From: Saccharina japonica | Taxonomy: Eukaryota > Sar > Phaeophyceae > Laminariales > Laminariaceae | NCBI GenBank assembly: GCA_008828725.1 | Contig: MEHQ01003935.1 | Span: 124,001 to 188,000, forward strand | Length of the DNA stretch: 64,000 nucleotides | Direction: 5' to 3' | Shown here: in pieces, positions 1 through 11,132 of the stretch | Layout: every line of letters starts with the position of its first letter | Numbering within the stretch: the stretch's first letter is position 1 | Translations under genes and position numbers: made by a program | The notes under the pieces: model-generated | The model's input: only the letters and a program-made list of their open reading frames with translations | The model's database searches: none | Told to the model about the DNA's origin: nothing

Positions 1-385
1 CGGTTTTTTATGGTCGCTATTCCTTATATCCCTTATCAAGGGTCCCTTATAAAGGTGTACCTTAAAAGGGTTCCGTCCCAAAGGGGGCGAAAAAAGCGAA
101 ACAGGGCTATAAGCTCTTCGACAGCACACTTATAAAATCCGTAGTAGTGTATACCACTCTGAGCGGGAATATAAGGACCATTTGTACATGGTTATGAAGA
201 CCAATCGGCCCTTATATTTACCCCCAGAATAGTAGTTCAATGCATATGTATGTAAATGGTGCCAAAGCAACCAATTCGACGACGTAAACATTCAGTATTC
301 AGCAGCTCTTATTTCAAAACATTAACATTGCCTCCATCTACTTTTTGTGCTACGTATACATGCTCTGCCGTACCTAAAAAAACAG

Positions 386-1055
386 GTTGAAGCTTTCCTG
401 CGGACGCCGGACGGCCCCGGCAGGGGCTCCCGCTTGGATTTCCCCGCTTTCGTAAAAGCCTACGCTTGGGTTTTCTATAGCAGAGACGACGAACGCATCG
501 GCAGCAAGAACAACAACAACAGCAGCAGCGGCAACGTACGAAGTGGAAGCAGTTCCCGCAGTGATGGCTCCGACTCCGACTCACTTTTTTCTTCCTCGGA
601 CCAAGACGTGGAACGTTCCGCAAGAAGCGGCCGGGGTCGAAAAACCGAAACCGCCAGCAGAAAACTCGGGTACGGTTCCAGAGGGAGGAATAGTAGGGGC
701 AGGAGAGAAGATGGCAGGGGAGGGCGGCAGCGACGAGGAGGGCGGGGAGGGGTGGGGAGCGGAATAGGAGAGGAGGCGGAGCTGAGGCGATGGGAGAAAC
801 GGCTCGGAGAGAAGCAGATGCGTCGATTGCAGCAGGTGTTCGATGCGTGGGCCGAGAGTGATGGCCGGGGTGGGGTTGGCGTCGTGCGGGCGCGTGACCT
901 CGAGGGCTGTTTCGGGGAGCTCGGGAAGGATGTGCGGGTCCGCGAACTGCGAGCGTGGTGCGATGAGGTGGATTTGGAGCCGGAGGATGCTCTGGGCCTG
1001 GCGGATTTCGCGTACGCTTTTCACTCGATGTTCTTGGCATCAGCAACAGGAGAAG
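386..1055 (+). CDS. Exon 1: low-complexity linker and helical EF-hand-like segment
   Basis: Acceptor AACAG ends at 385 and donor AAG/GTGTGT at 1055/1056; the exon opens in phase 0 and ends with one spare base. The first 30 residues (FPAFVKAYAWVFYS) look like a half EF-hand. A long Ser/Arg/Gly-rich linker follows, then a helical stretch with MRRLQQVFDAWAESD and GLADFAYAFHSMF, which resembles the helix-loop-helix of degenerate EF-hands with weak calcium-binding positions. The spare G joins AG at 8930 to give Glu immediately before a canonical EF loop. Upstream coding exons should lie outside the window. The exon assignment is good; the EF-hand label for this exon alone is tentative. Confidence 0.72.
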
Positions 1056-1286
1056 GTGTGTGCGTGTTGGGCGATGAGCAAAGCAGCAGGTGGCGCAAGA
1101 ATCGATGTTTCTCCCATTTTAAGACACCGCAACAGTCGGTCTGCTACGGAAGCAGGGACACCCTGAGCGGAAATATAAGGAGCATTTGGTCTTCCTGTAA
1201 TCGTAACACCAATACACTAGTGTTCTTCATCGGATATATAGCGCTTTTATTTTCGTCCACAATCAGTTTTTGGGGTGAGGTATAGA

Positions 1287-1431
1287 GCTCCTCAAGTGAC
1301 CACCCTTCGAAGGCAAAAAACATCGTGCACCTCTACCTTAAGGTAGCATGCGTCATCAGTCAGTAAAATGTTGCCTCAGAAGGCAAAAAGTGCAACTCCT
1401 TTTTTTCGTGAGAGTGGTCACTTAAGGAGCG
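1287..1431. mobile_element. MITE-like inverted-repeat element
   Basis: The ends GCTCCTCAAGTGACCAC and GTGGTCACTTAAGGAGC form an imperfect terminal inverted repeat of about 17 bp around 110 bp of non-coding sequence, with an inner GCCTCAGAAGGCAAA palindrome. Related CTCCTCAAGTGAGGAG hairpins recur across the window. It has no coding capacity, so it would be non-autonomous. Confidence 0.5.
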
Positions 1432-1549
1432 CTTTTGTACCTCACCCCCTCCCCAAAAACAAAAACGATTTTGAGATAATGGAAAGCTTAATCCCCACGG
1501 ATCATATATCTCGTAGATTATATATCAGGTATACCTACCACGAATAAAT

Positions 1550-1645
1550 CATGCCTTATTGCCTTAGGGTACACCACCACGTACGGTATTCCAACGATAA
1601 GGCATATGCCTTATAAGGCATACTCCGAACTATGCCTTATTGGAT
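1550..1645. repeat. GCCTTATAAGGC palindromic repeat
   Basis: Several overlapping copies of ATGCCTTATTGG and GATAAGGCAT in both orientations. A related block in the other orientation lies at 49968-50035, sharing the AATAAGGCAT units and the flanking TCGTTGGAA. Together they look like two copies of one small palindromic element. Confidence 0.5.
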
Positions 1646-1667
1646 AGTTCTTCAGTCGAGGAGTGTA

Positions 1668-1735
1668 CTAATAAGTCAGCAATAGTCGGCAATAGTCAGT
1701 ACTAGTCAGTAATAGTCGTAATTAGTCAGATATAG
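1668..1735. repeat. AGTCAGTAAT minisatellite (short)
   Basis: Degenerate repeats of about 10 bp, AGTCAGTAAT/AGTCGGCAAT. The same unit forms longer arrays at 3722-3955 and 52438-52765. Confidence 0.6.
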
Positions 1736-1959
1736 GCGTGGTCCGCACTTCGGAATCGTGGTCCGCAGTTCAGTTTTTTTTTTCTCGCTCGATGCGAACA
1801 TACGGCGGAGGTTGGAGTTGGGGTTATCAGGGGTGGTATCGTAGCAGTTAACCACAAAGACTGCTAAGGTTGATGTCGGGGGTTCGAGTGTCCGTATGGA
1901 GATTTTTATCTTCAGATGACACTAACTGCCGAGAGCGCCTAATATCGCGTGGGTAGGCG

Positions 1960-2095
1960 CAAGTCGACGCGAGTCGACGAGAGAAGAAGGTGCTGAAATC
2001 TTCTCGCGATAAATATGCAAGGCAAGAACCGTAGTGGGGAAGGGGGAGAAGAGCCTGCTATCTGACCCCGGATCTAAGAGGGAGATAGGAAAGAG
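1960..2095 (+). repeat. Dispersed 150-bp repeat, copy 1
   Basis: Contains GCGAGTCGACGAGAGAAGAA, then CTGAAATCTTCTCGCGATAA, GCAAGGC and TGACCCCGGATCT. Matching copies in the same orientation are at 2870-2990 and 54985-55110, with scattered substitutions. No coding capacity. Confidence 0.6.
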
Positions 2096-2450
2096 GGAAA
2101 ACATATAATACATGAGATGGAAATAAGAAAGAAGAAGAGGTAGAGTATAGAACACTCCTTGCATTTGTATATATATATTTAATGTCAAGCTGTGAACGCC
2201 GCGTATATATACATACTTTCTCTGTCTCAAAAGGGCAACTAAATTTGAGCTGACCCTTAACAGTGTCCGATCTGTTTTCCGTTTTTTTGATCGAAATCCT
2301 TGGTGTTTTTTGAGTAAAAAACATTTGTTTTTTCAGCTGGTGCTTGAACCATACGACCGAACGGCCGAAAAAAATCCAGTCGGCCCAAAAACGGTCGTAT
2401 TTCACGCGTTTCCCACGGGAAAAAAAGTGACGAAAAAAAAACAAAAAAAA

Positions 2451-2616
2451 CTAATCGTCCTCGCAATCGCTGGGACTCGATGCCAGCCACGCATAAGCCT
2501 TCTCTAAGGCCTCCTTATCGTATTTTACTACCCTTTCCAACGTCCCCTTCCTCTGCCGCTTCCTCACCCCGGTATACTCCACACTAAAGTCGTTATCGCC
2601 TATCTTACGGAGTGTT
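2451..2616 (-). CDS. Possible terminal exon of an unknown minus-strand gene
   Basis: Reading the minus strand from an acceptor-like TGATTTTTAG, about 54 codons stay open to a TAG at 2451-2453, giving TLRKIGDNDFSVEYTGVRKR and an acidic end DCEDD. The mixed, non-repetitive composition looks more protein-like than the other ORFs in this intron, and base composition is lower in GC than the large gene. There is no ATG, so it would be a 3' exon or a fragment of a nested gene or an old insertion. I do not recognise the family and found no upstream exon. Confidence 0.25.
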
Positions 2617-2869
2617 CTAAAAATCAATCTCAAAATATATTCTCAAAAACAATCCCAAAACAGGCCAATATAGGGTATACTTTGACCAATTGTAGGTACA
2701 GAAATATACCTTCGTTTTTTTTTTTCTTTTCTATAGCTTCGTGTTTGTTTTATATTTCTAACGAACCCGACTATGCTACCATCACTATCATGGTTGCGCC
2801 CAGACAATGTAATGCATTTAGTTGCCCTAACTTATGAAACAGAGGAAGTATATATACTACTACGCAATT

Positions 2870-2990
2870 CGATGCGAGTCGACGAGGGAAGAAGGGGCTG
2901 AAATCATCTCGCGAGAAAAATGCAAGGCACGTACCGTAATGGGGAGGGAGGAGAAGGGCCTACTTAGTGACCCCGGATATGAGTGACGAC
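2870..2990 (+). repeat. Dispersed 150-bp repeat, copy 2
   Basis: Same unit as 1960-2095: GCGAGTCGACGAGGGAAGAA, ATGCAAGGCA and GACCCCGGATATGAG. Divergence from copy 1 is moderate, so it is an older dispersed repeat rather than a recent duplication. Confidence 0.6.
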
Positions 2991-3397
2991 TAAAGAAGGA
3001 GAGAGAAAAGGAGGGCGAAGATAATAAATGGAATGGGGGAAAAAAAAACTGCTGTTAAGTAATACTCTTGTTCTGGTCGGGAATATAGTAAACATTTGTA
3101 TTGTGATTTGAATCTCAAACGGATACTCTGTTACCGGCCAAAGCAGTGGTTTGTGGTATAATACTACTATTATTGTTTGTTGGTTTTTATTATGCGTTGC
3201 GTCTTCTCAGCCTCCCCCCTATTAATAAATAAACGTTTGCATTCTGATTTGAATATCAAACGGGGACTATATTCCCAGATTCCCAGCCACAGCAGCAGTA
3301 GTGGTCCATACTACTGTTGCTCTTGTTTGTTGCCTGTTCTCAGCCTCCTCCCAGAGGAGGAAAAAGGGTGGGCGTCATGTACGAATGAAATTTGCAC

Positions 3398-3579
3398 GGT
3401 TCCGGAGGGCATCGAACCCTCGACCTCGTGATGATGAGGGGTGGACGTGTGGCTGTGGGAGATGCTCTTTGTAAAAAAAGTCATACGAGGGAATCTCGAT
3501 CGCCCACACTTAAAGGTTCCGTAGCCAAAACAAACAGTCACAGGGAATCTCGTACGCTCTGCCACTGAGCTACGGAACC
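3398..3579 (-). tRNA. Rearranged or intron-containing tRNA-like sequence
   Basis: On the minus strand GGTTCCG (3579-3573) pairs fully with CGGAACC (3404-3398) as a 7-bp acceptor stem. The 5' part has TAGCTCAGTGG, an A-box with a GCTC/GAGC D-stem. The 3' part has GAGGG-TTCGATG-CCCTC, a perfect five-pair T-arm and B-box. Between them are about 130 nt instead of about 35, containing a second CGAGATTCCC, a GGCTACGGAACC that could also pair with the 5' end, and a T7 run typical of a Pol III stop. TACGA-GATTCCC-TCGTA could be an anticodon arm, but position 33 would not be U, so I assign no anticodon. It may be a tRNA pseudogene with insertions, an unusual intron-bearing tRNA, or a tRNA-derived SINE. 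Confidence 0.45.
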
Positions 3580-3721
3580 CATGCCACACGACGTGCTCTC
3601 GTTGACGACTCCGCCTCTACTATAATAATGATAGTATACGTATATAGGCTAGACTACTATCATACAGCAGCAATACGTATACAGTACGAAGTACGAGTAT
3701 ACGACATAAATAGTAGTCTTT

Positions 3722-3955
3722 GTATTAGTCAGTAATGGTCAGTAACGGTCAGTAATAGTCATAATTAGTCATTAGTCGTCAGTAATAGTCAGTAGTAGTC
3801 AGTAGCAGTCAGTGATAGTCAGTGATAGTGAATAGTAGAGAGTAATACCAGGTAGTCAGTAGTACGACGTAGTCAGTAATGATCAGAAATAGTGAGTAAT
3901 AGTCAGTAAAAGTCAGTAATAACCATTAATAGTCAGTAATAGTCAGTTATAACCA
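3722..3955. repeat. AGTCAGTAAT minisatellite
   Basis: About 230 bp of degenerate 10-bp units (AGTCAGTAAT, AGTCAGTAGT), ending at a short poly(C). Confidence 0.75.
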
Positions 3956-4579
3956 CCCCCCCCCCCAAATGTACAATGCCCCTATCGTCGGGCGTATATA
4001 CGTAGCTTACAAGCTTTCTCATAGTTGGTTGACTTACTAAAAGTATAGAGCTTCTCAAGCGGGGGAGCCTCAGAAAAAGCAAGTTGCTACCCACTAGTTG
4101 CTATCGCCGGGGAACATAGTAATCAGAACCAAACGTGGTGTGTAAACATAGGGAGATACCTGTTTTTTACGTCCTCCTTGTTTCTAATTACTGACAACAA
4201 TAGCCCACCCGTGGTAGTGCAGTCACTCACCTGGGGCTGGGTTCGCGAGGAAGAAATGCCAATACGTATAGCATCAGAAATATGTTATTATCGAAGGCTC
4301 GTAAAGGTCACCCTCCATTCGACTCGTTGCCCGTGGTCTGAAATATTTATTTGTACCAAAATATAAGGACCGCTCGTACACTAATATGTAATATAAGCGT
4401 TTATTATCTTTTGGGCCAGAGTGGTATCGCCCACCCCGGCAAATATTTTTCAGTGACAGGCTCCTTTGGCGATATGTGCACCGTCGTGTACATGCCTTGA
4501 TGAGGTTGTCTAACTGCTGGCCAGGCCGAAACGGCGACATATCACCGCTCGACCGGCTGAGCGCATACATCAGCATTAC

Positions 4580-4795
4580 AGCACTAGTGCTGGTTGAGTA
4601 GTGCCGGTTGTCGGGGTAGTGCCTGTTGCCGGAGAGTTGCCGGTATTTTTGGCTGGCACAGTTTTTCATTTCCATACTAACAACCTATATATCCCCCAAT
4701 CCAAAGTAGTGCCGGTTGCCTCAATAGTGCCGGTTTTTCCCGCTGAAAAATACCGGCACTACTGTGGGACTGGCACTACTGCGGGACTGGCACCC
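4580..4795. repeat. Short GTGCCGG repeats
   Basis: Repeated AGTGCCGGTTG and CCGGCACTACTG words in both orientations. The same vocabulary recurs at 15155-15350. It may be two copies of a diverged element. Confidence 0.45.
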
Positions 4796-4933
4796 TGGTA
4801 ATTCATTTAATGAATTTTGACCTACCCATACCCTCTAATATGACAAGACACTCTCACACTAAAACTGGAATTCAACGCGATACATGCATTACTGTAGTGT
4901 CTCAATCTGTCTCCTCGAGCGTTGTCTGACCCC

Positions 4934-5031
4934 CCCCCAACGGTGCTCCGTCTCGAAAGGGATGCGTGGTCAATGGTCAAATGACTAAGGCAAGCAACAA
5001 ATGAGTACGCCCCCCCCCCCCCCCCCCCCCA
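4934..5031 (+). repeat. Poly(C)-ended repeat, family B
   Basis: GGTGCTCCGTCTCGAAAGGG, then GATGCGTGGTCAATGGTCAA, a GGCAAGCAACAAATGAGTACG end and a run of about 20 C. Other copies lie at 18620-18676, 19968-20030, 32766-32863 and 42592-42692. Confidence 0.65.
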
Positions 5032-5799
5032 CCCCCAGCGGATGCTAGCATCCGCATTCCATCTCTACGTATAATACTCTCAGATCAAAACTGAAATTCA
5101 AACTCAAGAATTTATTTATCTCAACCTCTGTCTCCTCCCGCGCTATCTATCCACTTCTTCAGTGCTACCTGCCCACTCCAATGCTACCTGTCCTCTCCAA
5201 TGCTACCGTATCTCAACCTGTCCCCTCCCGCGCTTTCTTCCCACTCCAATGACGCTAGCTTCGTTGGATGGCGGGAGGAGAATTTCGCCATTTTCGCACT
5301 CCCAGGGGGGAGTGGGCGGCCATGGCCTTGTGCTCTCGTCCACAGGAGAAGGTCGGCGCCTCGATGGCGGGCTGCGGTCGGTAGCGGAGGTGGCGGCATC
5401 GATTTTCCAGTCGGAAAAGTGGGAAGGTATGTATGGATCTCTTGGCAGAAGAAGCGCCCGGACAAAATCTGCAGAACTCCGCTCTTTTTATGGTTCGTGG
5501 GCGTTTTAAGTTTGTCTCAGCTTATTGCACGAGGGATGAGGGAGACACGGAGGGGGGTAGAATTGTCAACGCTTGGCTAGTTTCGGTGCGCAGGTATGTC
5601 GCAGAATCTCGTATCGAGTCTCAAGATTTCCGCGGCTTCGATGATCGAAGGCGGGATCGCTCTTGCTTTTTTTTTTTGTTTCCTTTCCCGCACATGTTGG
5701 GAAATATAGCCTAGCTGCCCAGCTGCAAGCTTCAGCCCTGAACGAAATGCAACGAACTATCTGGTCCAGCAAGCGGCTACTGTTTAGCTACAAGCAACA

Positions 5800-6030
5800 G
5801 CCCTGTCTGTTTTGCGTGTTCTACCAGTCTGTCAGCACCGTTTCGTGCGGTATCCACTTGGTATTCCCACAAGCGCGATCAACCAAACAACGCCAGTGGC
5901 TGCTGTCAAAATGAGCTACGTACTACGTACTCAGCCAACGAATACGAACCTTAACGCCGAATTATCTCTACGACAACAAACTGCAGATTATTATCATGTC
6001 GATCCCCGATCGCTAATAATATTTTCCTTA
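5800..6030 (+). repeat. Dispersed repeat, copy at 5.8 kb
   Basis: GTGTTCTACCAGTCTGTCAG through GGTATCCACTTGGTATTCCC and AACAACAAACTGCAGATTAT is repeated in the same orientation at 31640-31830. Weaker relatives lie at 9690-9960 and 55830-56020. No ORF of note. Confidence 0.6.
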
Positions 6031-6608
6031 AGAGTCGGATGCTACGATAAGGCCAGCAGCCACTCAACCAAAAATACACATATACAAGAAGGAGGCCTGT
6101 AGTCATCAGGGAACATCCTGGATGCATCTCGGGGTAGCACAGGTGGATATGGATTATAGGCTGAGCAAAGCCAAGGGGTTGATTCGAGTACGATCGAGAT
6201 TCTCAGGGCAAGGAGTTTCCAGAAGAAGAAAGCAAGGAAGAGAAAAGCCCGTATCGCGGTTGGCCAAATAATTTCCTGTACTTTATTCTTACTCCTTCGA
6301 TCGTTTAGACGCTCGGCGTTTTCAATGTATGCATAGCTCTGCGCTGGTTGTGATGTGGAACCCCCCCGCCAATAAGCCAAGCCCTAACGCGTTCAACCAG
6401 TAATCGATAGCTCAAGACCCAATATGTGTAGCCTTCGTTCCCTGTATGTTTTTTTTTCTATTGATCTCCTGCGCCATGTTGCCTTCGCCGTTTTCAGGAA
6501 CGACCGAGCAGCATGATGCCTTGATCCGGCGCGTTTCCGTGGGAAGATCGAGCGAGCAGGCGGCGATGCTGGCGCGAGCACGAGAAGTATTCGAAGGTAA
6601 CCAATACC

Positions 6609-6719
6609 GAGGAACGTAGTAAATAGAACCAAATATTTTTCGTAAAAGTAGGGAAATATATAGGTTTTTGTCTGTACCGCAGGTCCTATTTACTATGGCC
6701 CTATTTGCTATGGTCCCGG
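6609..6719. mobile_element. MITE-like element (GGACCATAGTAAATAGGACC family)
   Basis: GGAACGTAGTAAATAGAACC at the left and GGTCCTATTTACTATGGCCC at the right form inverted ends around a core with AGTAGGGAAATATATAGGTT. The right end is duplicated (CTATTTGCTATGGTCCC). Clearer copies are at 20477-20587 and 20644-20746. Confidence 0.55.
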
Positions 6720-6774
6720 TAGCAACTACTGTAAGAGTAGATGAGGCATGCGCTCAGCCCGGGTTGCATCCATG

Positions 6775-7010
6775 CGCTGTCCATTTAAGTGTGTGTGTTC
6801 TTCACATTAAACCTTCCTTTCTACCCGTCGACACCCAGCACACCCAGTGTCCGTGCCGATTCTTCATCCTAATAAGGTACCAGTTCTGTGGTCACGAAAC
6901 TACGACACAGAGATACTACACTCAGTGCAGTAAGCAGAGCAGACACTGAAATGCCATATACGACAGGCAAGACCTACCCTGCTAGCAATCCAGGTGCATG
7001 GAAGAGAAAA
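6775..7010 (+). repeat. Dispersed repeat, inverted relative to 56.5 kb
   Basis: The sequence from about CACATTAAACCTTCCTTTCT through GTATATGGCATTTCAGTGTC (read across strands) to ATCCAGGTGCATG matches 56492-56705 on the opposite strand over more than 200 bp. A shorter relative lies at 30690-30770. No coding capacity was seen. Confidence 0.6.
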
Positions 7011-7364
7011 AAAAAAAAAGTAGAGGGGGGCGATAGTAATCAGAACCCACGATGGACGTAAAAATACACACATTTGCTCATTATGTTCCCTCGTAATAGA
7101 GGGCAAATACGTCGTTATGGCGGTATAGGTTTGGCCCGTCAAGGCATGTTTAGACTTAATACAGTGGGTGCCCTGATTTAAGAACAGTATGTGTGGTGCA
7201 GGCCGAAAACAGCTCTCTTATCTAGCCTTCTCTCGTATCTACAGTGGGAAATATATAGCTTTAGCGTAGGCGGGTCCAGTCGGTTTGGCCTCTCTTAACT
7301 GTACTTTTCTCTTATATAGGGTACCCTCTCTTGAGTCGGGGTACCCACTGCATACTATATTTAG

Positions 7365-7725
7365 GGTGGGGATGCTCTTGACGGCTGTTTTTGTCGGCTG
7401 ACATTGGCGGCTTTTCTTGACGGCTGTCATTGACGGCGGTACTTGACGCCTGTCTTCCTTGACGACTGTCCCTGACGAATGTCATTGACGGGTATACTTG
7501 ACGGCTGTCACTAACGGCTGTACTTGACAGTTGTCCTTGACGGATGTACTTGAAGTATGTACTTGACGTCTGGTCTTGACGTCTTTCCTTGACGTCTATC
7601 CTTGACCACTTTACTTGACGGATATCCTTCACGTCTTTCCTTGATGGATGTCCTCGACCGATGTCCTTGACGTCTGGCCTTGGCGGATGTTATTGACGGC
7701 TGTCCTTGACGGCTGTCCGTCAAGG
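7365..7725. repeat. TTGACGGCTGTCC minisatellite
   Basis: About 24 degenerate units of roughly 15 bp of the type CTTGACGGCTGTCC or CTTGACGTCTTTCC. The period is a multiple of three, so minus-strand frames stay open (repeating DSRQG-like peptides); these are repeat artefacts, not genes. Confidence 0.75.
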
Positions 7726-8929
7726 GAAAAATGTGCTGCCAGCCGACGTCTATGCTAAAGGGTGCATGGTCGAAGCTCCGGGAGTACGAGAGGGGAAGAT
7801 GTTTGTCATGTACGAAGAGCATTGCACTCCTCTCTCCTGCCCGCCCTCGGGGGTCGAAAACCCTCCTTTCGCCTCAACTCCGTCCTTCCACATACACTAT
7901 ACTGCACTCGTAGGTACAAACTGCACTCCGTATGTAGCACCCGCGATTGAATTATCACACAACGCAGCTTGCAACGATGAGTGTCGAGGCAATGTATCGA
8001 TTTTACAGTTGAGGTGTCTTTGTTCCTTTACAAATACACGAATGAATGGTCTACCATATGTACACCAGATACCTGGCACGTGGCAAAAACCTCCTTGACA
8101 AAAACAGAACAAGGTGAACAAATTGAACCAAAAACATTAACAATAAAAGTAAAATCAAAGTAAAATCAAACGAAAAACGGCCCCCTATGAGTGCTGTAGC
8201 CCAAAGTATTTACTCGGCCCCCTGATGCAGCGACCCCCTAGCCCAAATTCTCCGAACCGGTCTCCGAACCGGTCCCCTGACACACCGGTCTACCAACGCA
8301 TTACGGCAATAGCGGGCAACACATCAGTGTTGTTAGCGCGTCTGGACCTTCCTAGAATGTCCTACAGTAGCGGCTTTCTTAACGATATGTAGGCATTCTT
8401 GCGACATGGATACCTGCTAGGGTATCACCACACAGTATCAACTCTTGTCTTGAGCTGTCGGTATTCTGTCTCCCTACCGTGGATCGTTTAATGTAAGTAT
8501 TTGATTGGACGAGGCCTCCTGCGCCGGCAGAGAGTCCTCGCCTGGGTCCTCGCCTGGTAAGCCCCCCCTTTGCTTAGTGGACGCTAGGCTCTAGCGTATC
8601 GTGTGCTCATCGCGGGGTTAGTACCTGCAAAATATCTAGGGTACACATACCTATTCATACTCCTGCCGGGGTGGGTGGGTTGGTGGGTGGGATGGTCTCA
8701 ATAATTCCGTGACCCCCTCCGCTACCGAGGTTTCGGGAGCGAAGAACCTGAGTGAACGCTCTACGACAAAAAATTCAAGACATTCCGATGCAACCTGTGG
8801 TTCCATAACTTGTGCCAAAATTCGGGACCGCCGATTGGATCGCCATTTCACTCTCCTGCGTGTGCTTCTGCAAGTCCACCTATCTCACTGATGCCAACGC
8901 CTCATTTTGTTTTATCAACTTAATTGCAG

Positions 8930-9530
8930 AGCTGGACGAAGACCGAGACGGCGAGATTCCGCGGAAACAGGTGGCGAACCTCCTTGCTAAGGTCGGAAGA
9001 AACCCCAAGACCTGTTCCACCCAAATCGCCACTTTCTGTGGCGGAGGCGTTTCCGGTACGCCACCATCAGGCAGCAGCGACACGGGAAAAAATAACCGGC
9101 AGCAACGACTATCACGGGATTCCGGGAAAAACGATGAAGACGGGATCGACCATGATGATGATGATGATGCTGATGGCAGCGGCGAGGAGAAACACCAACG
9201 AGGAAAACAGGGCAAAGGTAGCGGCCGAGGAGGAAGAGGAGGAGGTCGAAAAAGTGGAAAGCGTGGCAGCGGTGGTGGTGGTGGGGGTCTGGACAATGAC
9301 GATAACGCCGCGCTCCGTGGTCGGAACCGGAACCGCCATGGAAGGGCAGGGGTTGGGTTTGCGGCAGTAGTGGCTTCGACGACGTCTCTGGCGGAATTTC
9401 TTGCCTTTTTCGGTTTCGCTTTTGAGGCCACGGGCGCGGCGGTGAAGCCGTCGGTGGCTGAAGCGTTCGCCATGCTGCGTCTGCACGCGCAGCCGACGGA
9501 GGCTCGAGCAGCCGGAGAGGCGGCCAGAAG
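8930..9530 (+). CDS. Exon 2: canonical EF-hand loop, acidic/basic linker, start of PUB domain 1
   Basis: Acceptor TTGCAG ends at 8929 and donor AAG/GTACGC at 9530. The first codon (GAG) is split with exon 1. It opens with DEDRDGEIPRKQ, an EF-hand loop with Asp at positions 1, 3 and 5 and Gly at 6, but Gln instead of Glu at 12. A linker with poly-Asp, poly-Gly and Lys/Arg clusters follows (about residues 40-130). The final 50 residues (VAEAFAMLRLHAQPTEAR, GEAARR) are the first helices of a PUB domain that continues through exon 3. The two spare bases AG complete Arg with exon 3. Confidence 0.82.
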
Positions 9531-10173
9531 GTACGCATGAGGCTCACCACGTAAAAATGATCAACACTTACCGGCAGTTAGGCTCACTTGAGAGGCTCAG
9601 CCGAGGGGTCGACATTGAGCCAGAAAAACTCTTACCCCCATACCGTGAGATGAGTCATCGTGGAACGCTTTTTTTTAACCCCGCTCGTAAATAATCGAGT
9701 TTTATTTCATCATTGCGCTTATCGAAGTTTTTGTTGGGTAGTGTCAAGCTCACTCGTTCTTTCGTTGAACGAGCTGCTTTAAAAACTGAATAGACCCACT
9801 CAACGCTATCCAACCAAAACAGTGCTACGTCGCTGACATCAAAGTGAACTCTTCAGCCAAAACAAATACGAACCGAACGCCTGATTTCTCTCTACAAAAC
9901 AACTAACAACAGATTGTTCTCGAACGAGTTCTCGATCTCCAATAATATTCTCCTTATTGGGGACAAACTACTTGGTATTAGTGTGTGGGATAATGTTTGC
10001 AGTACTGTACTGCTGTAACAGGGTGAACCCTCACACTATTGAGAAAACTGTCTCACATTAATTCCGAGAAGTGCGTTCCCCCCCAAAACAATGGTTGGAG
10101 TTCTGACAGGGCTAAGCACTGGTTGGTTCGATTGCTCAGTTGATGAACATTTTTGTTGTTGTTGTCTGCACAG
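9531..10173 (+). other. Intron 2
   Basis: 643 bp. Part (9690-9960) resembles the dispersed repeat at 5.8 kb. Otherwise nothing was recognised. Confidence 0.6.
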
Positions 10174-10255
10174 ATACCTGGACAACGTCATTTCGGCGCC
10201 GGGGGATGCCACCTTTTGGAGAATCAATGCTCAGAACGATGCTTTCTTCGCCAAG
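10174..10255 (+). CDS. Exon 3: PUB domain 1, central part
   Basis: An 82-bp exon between CACAG and AAG/GTAAGA. It encodes YLDNVISAPGDATFWRINAQ then NDAFFAK, the core PUB signature: a helix ending in Tyr-x-Asn, a short Pro/Gly-Asp turn, an aromatic-Arg-Ile strand and Asn-x-x-Phe. PUB domains of peptide:N-glycanase and HOIP use this region to bind the C-terminal tail of p97; whether this copy does so is unknown. Phases match both neighbours exactly. Confidence 0.85.
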
Positions 10256-11132
10256 GTAAGAAAAAAAAAGGAAAAAAAAAACGGTGTTCGGTTTCAAAAT
10301 ACTATACCGATCTTATGATACGTATTCTACTTCGTTCGCAATCGAACGCTTCATATCGGCATCTTGATGAGCTGCAGTTTTTTTTCGCAAGTGGCATACA
10401 GCATAGGCCCATGAATAAGAAGCCACGCACCAGGTACGTGTTAGAAATAAGAACTCCCGGCTCACTTGTTTGGGGACGCGAAGAAATTTAGCTTAATAAT
10501 TCGTGCGTTACCGGCGGGCGCTAAGAAACCTGACGGTATATTATAGCAATCGCGGCGAGCACTACAGTACAGGGCACCTAATAAGAAACAGGAAAGTTGG
10601 CCCAGGCTGGATTTCTTATTCGAGAGAGGGGTTCTTTCTACACTAATTTCAAGACAACGAATCTCGAATTTCTTATTTTCCTCTAAATTTTCGGCCTGGC
10701 TTTCGTATTAGCCTGCTTCTTATAACAGTAGGTGTCCTGTACTGTACACCAAAACCCTGGTGCATAATTTGGCCCACTCTCATGGTTGCTCAAGGTTGGA
10801 GTCACAAAATAAGGTTTCCACTCAGATTCAGGCGTTTTTTGTTGGCAGGGTCCATCCTGTAGAAACCAAACAAATATCCTCCCCCTCTTTCGATATAATT
10901 AATTCAGTCGCACTAACTACCTCAAAGAGACATTCATTAATTTACGTCCACCCACCCATGTTTTTTTGTTTTGAATTGTTAATCCGACAAATCAAACACA
11001 CGCAAACTTGCCGAAACAACGATACCCTTCGCGCCGACACCATATTTACTATATTTGCTTTGCATTGCTAATCCTAAAAACAAATACGAAAGCTCGCCGA
11101 AACAACGATACCCTTCCCGCCAACAAAAACAG
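10256..11132 (+). other. Intron 3
   Basis: 877 bp with a duplicated CGAAACAACGATACCCTTC segment at about 11010 and 11097. No gene seen. Confidence 0.55.

Larger units (their letters stand above)
1056..8929 (+). other. Intron 1 (7.9 kb), repeat-rich
   Basis: No + strand exon fits here. It holds an inverted-repeat element (1287-1431), AGTCAGTAAT minisatellites (1668-1735, 3722-3955), two copies of a 150-bp repeat (1960-2090, 2870-2990), a small minus-strand coding-like exon (2451-2616), a tRNA-like sequence (3398-3579), a poly(C)-ended repeat (4934-5031), a GC-rich stretch with overlapping ORFs but no recognisable protein (5260-5560), a dispersed repeat (5800-6030), a MITE-like element (6609-6719), a repeat whose inverted copy is at 56.5 kb (6775-7010) and a TTGACGGCTGT minisatellite (7365-7725). 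From 7900 to 8900 I see nothing specific. Confidence 0.6.

Noticed and set aside
5162..5714. Overlapping GC-rich frames on both strands as an additional exon of the large gene
   Set aside because: No domain signature, and the join from 1055 to 8930 is already phase-perfect with a split EF-hand codon.
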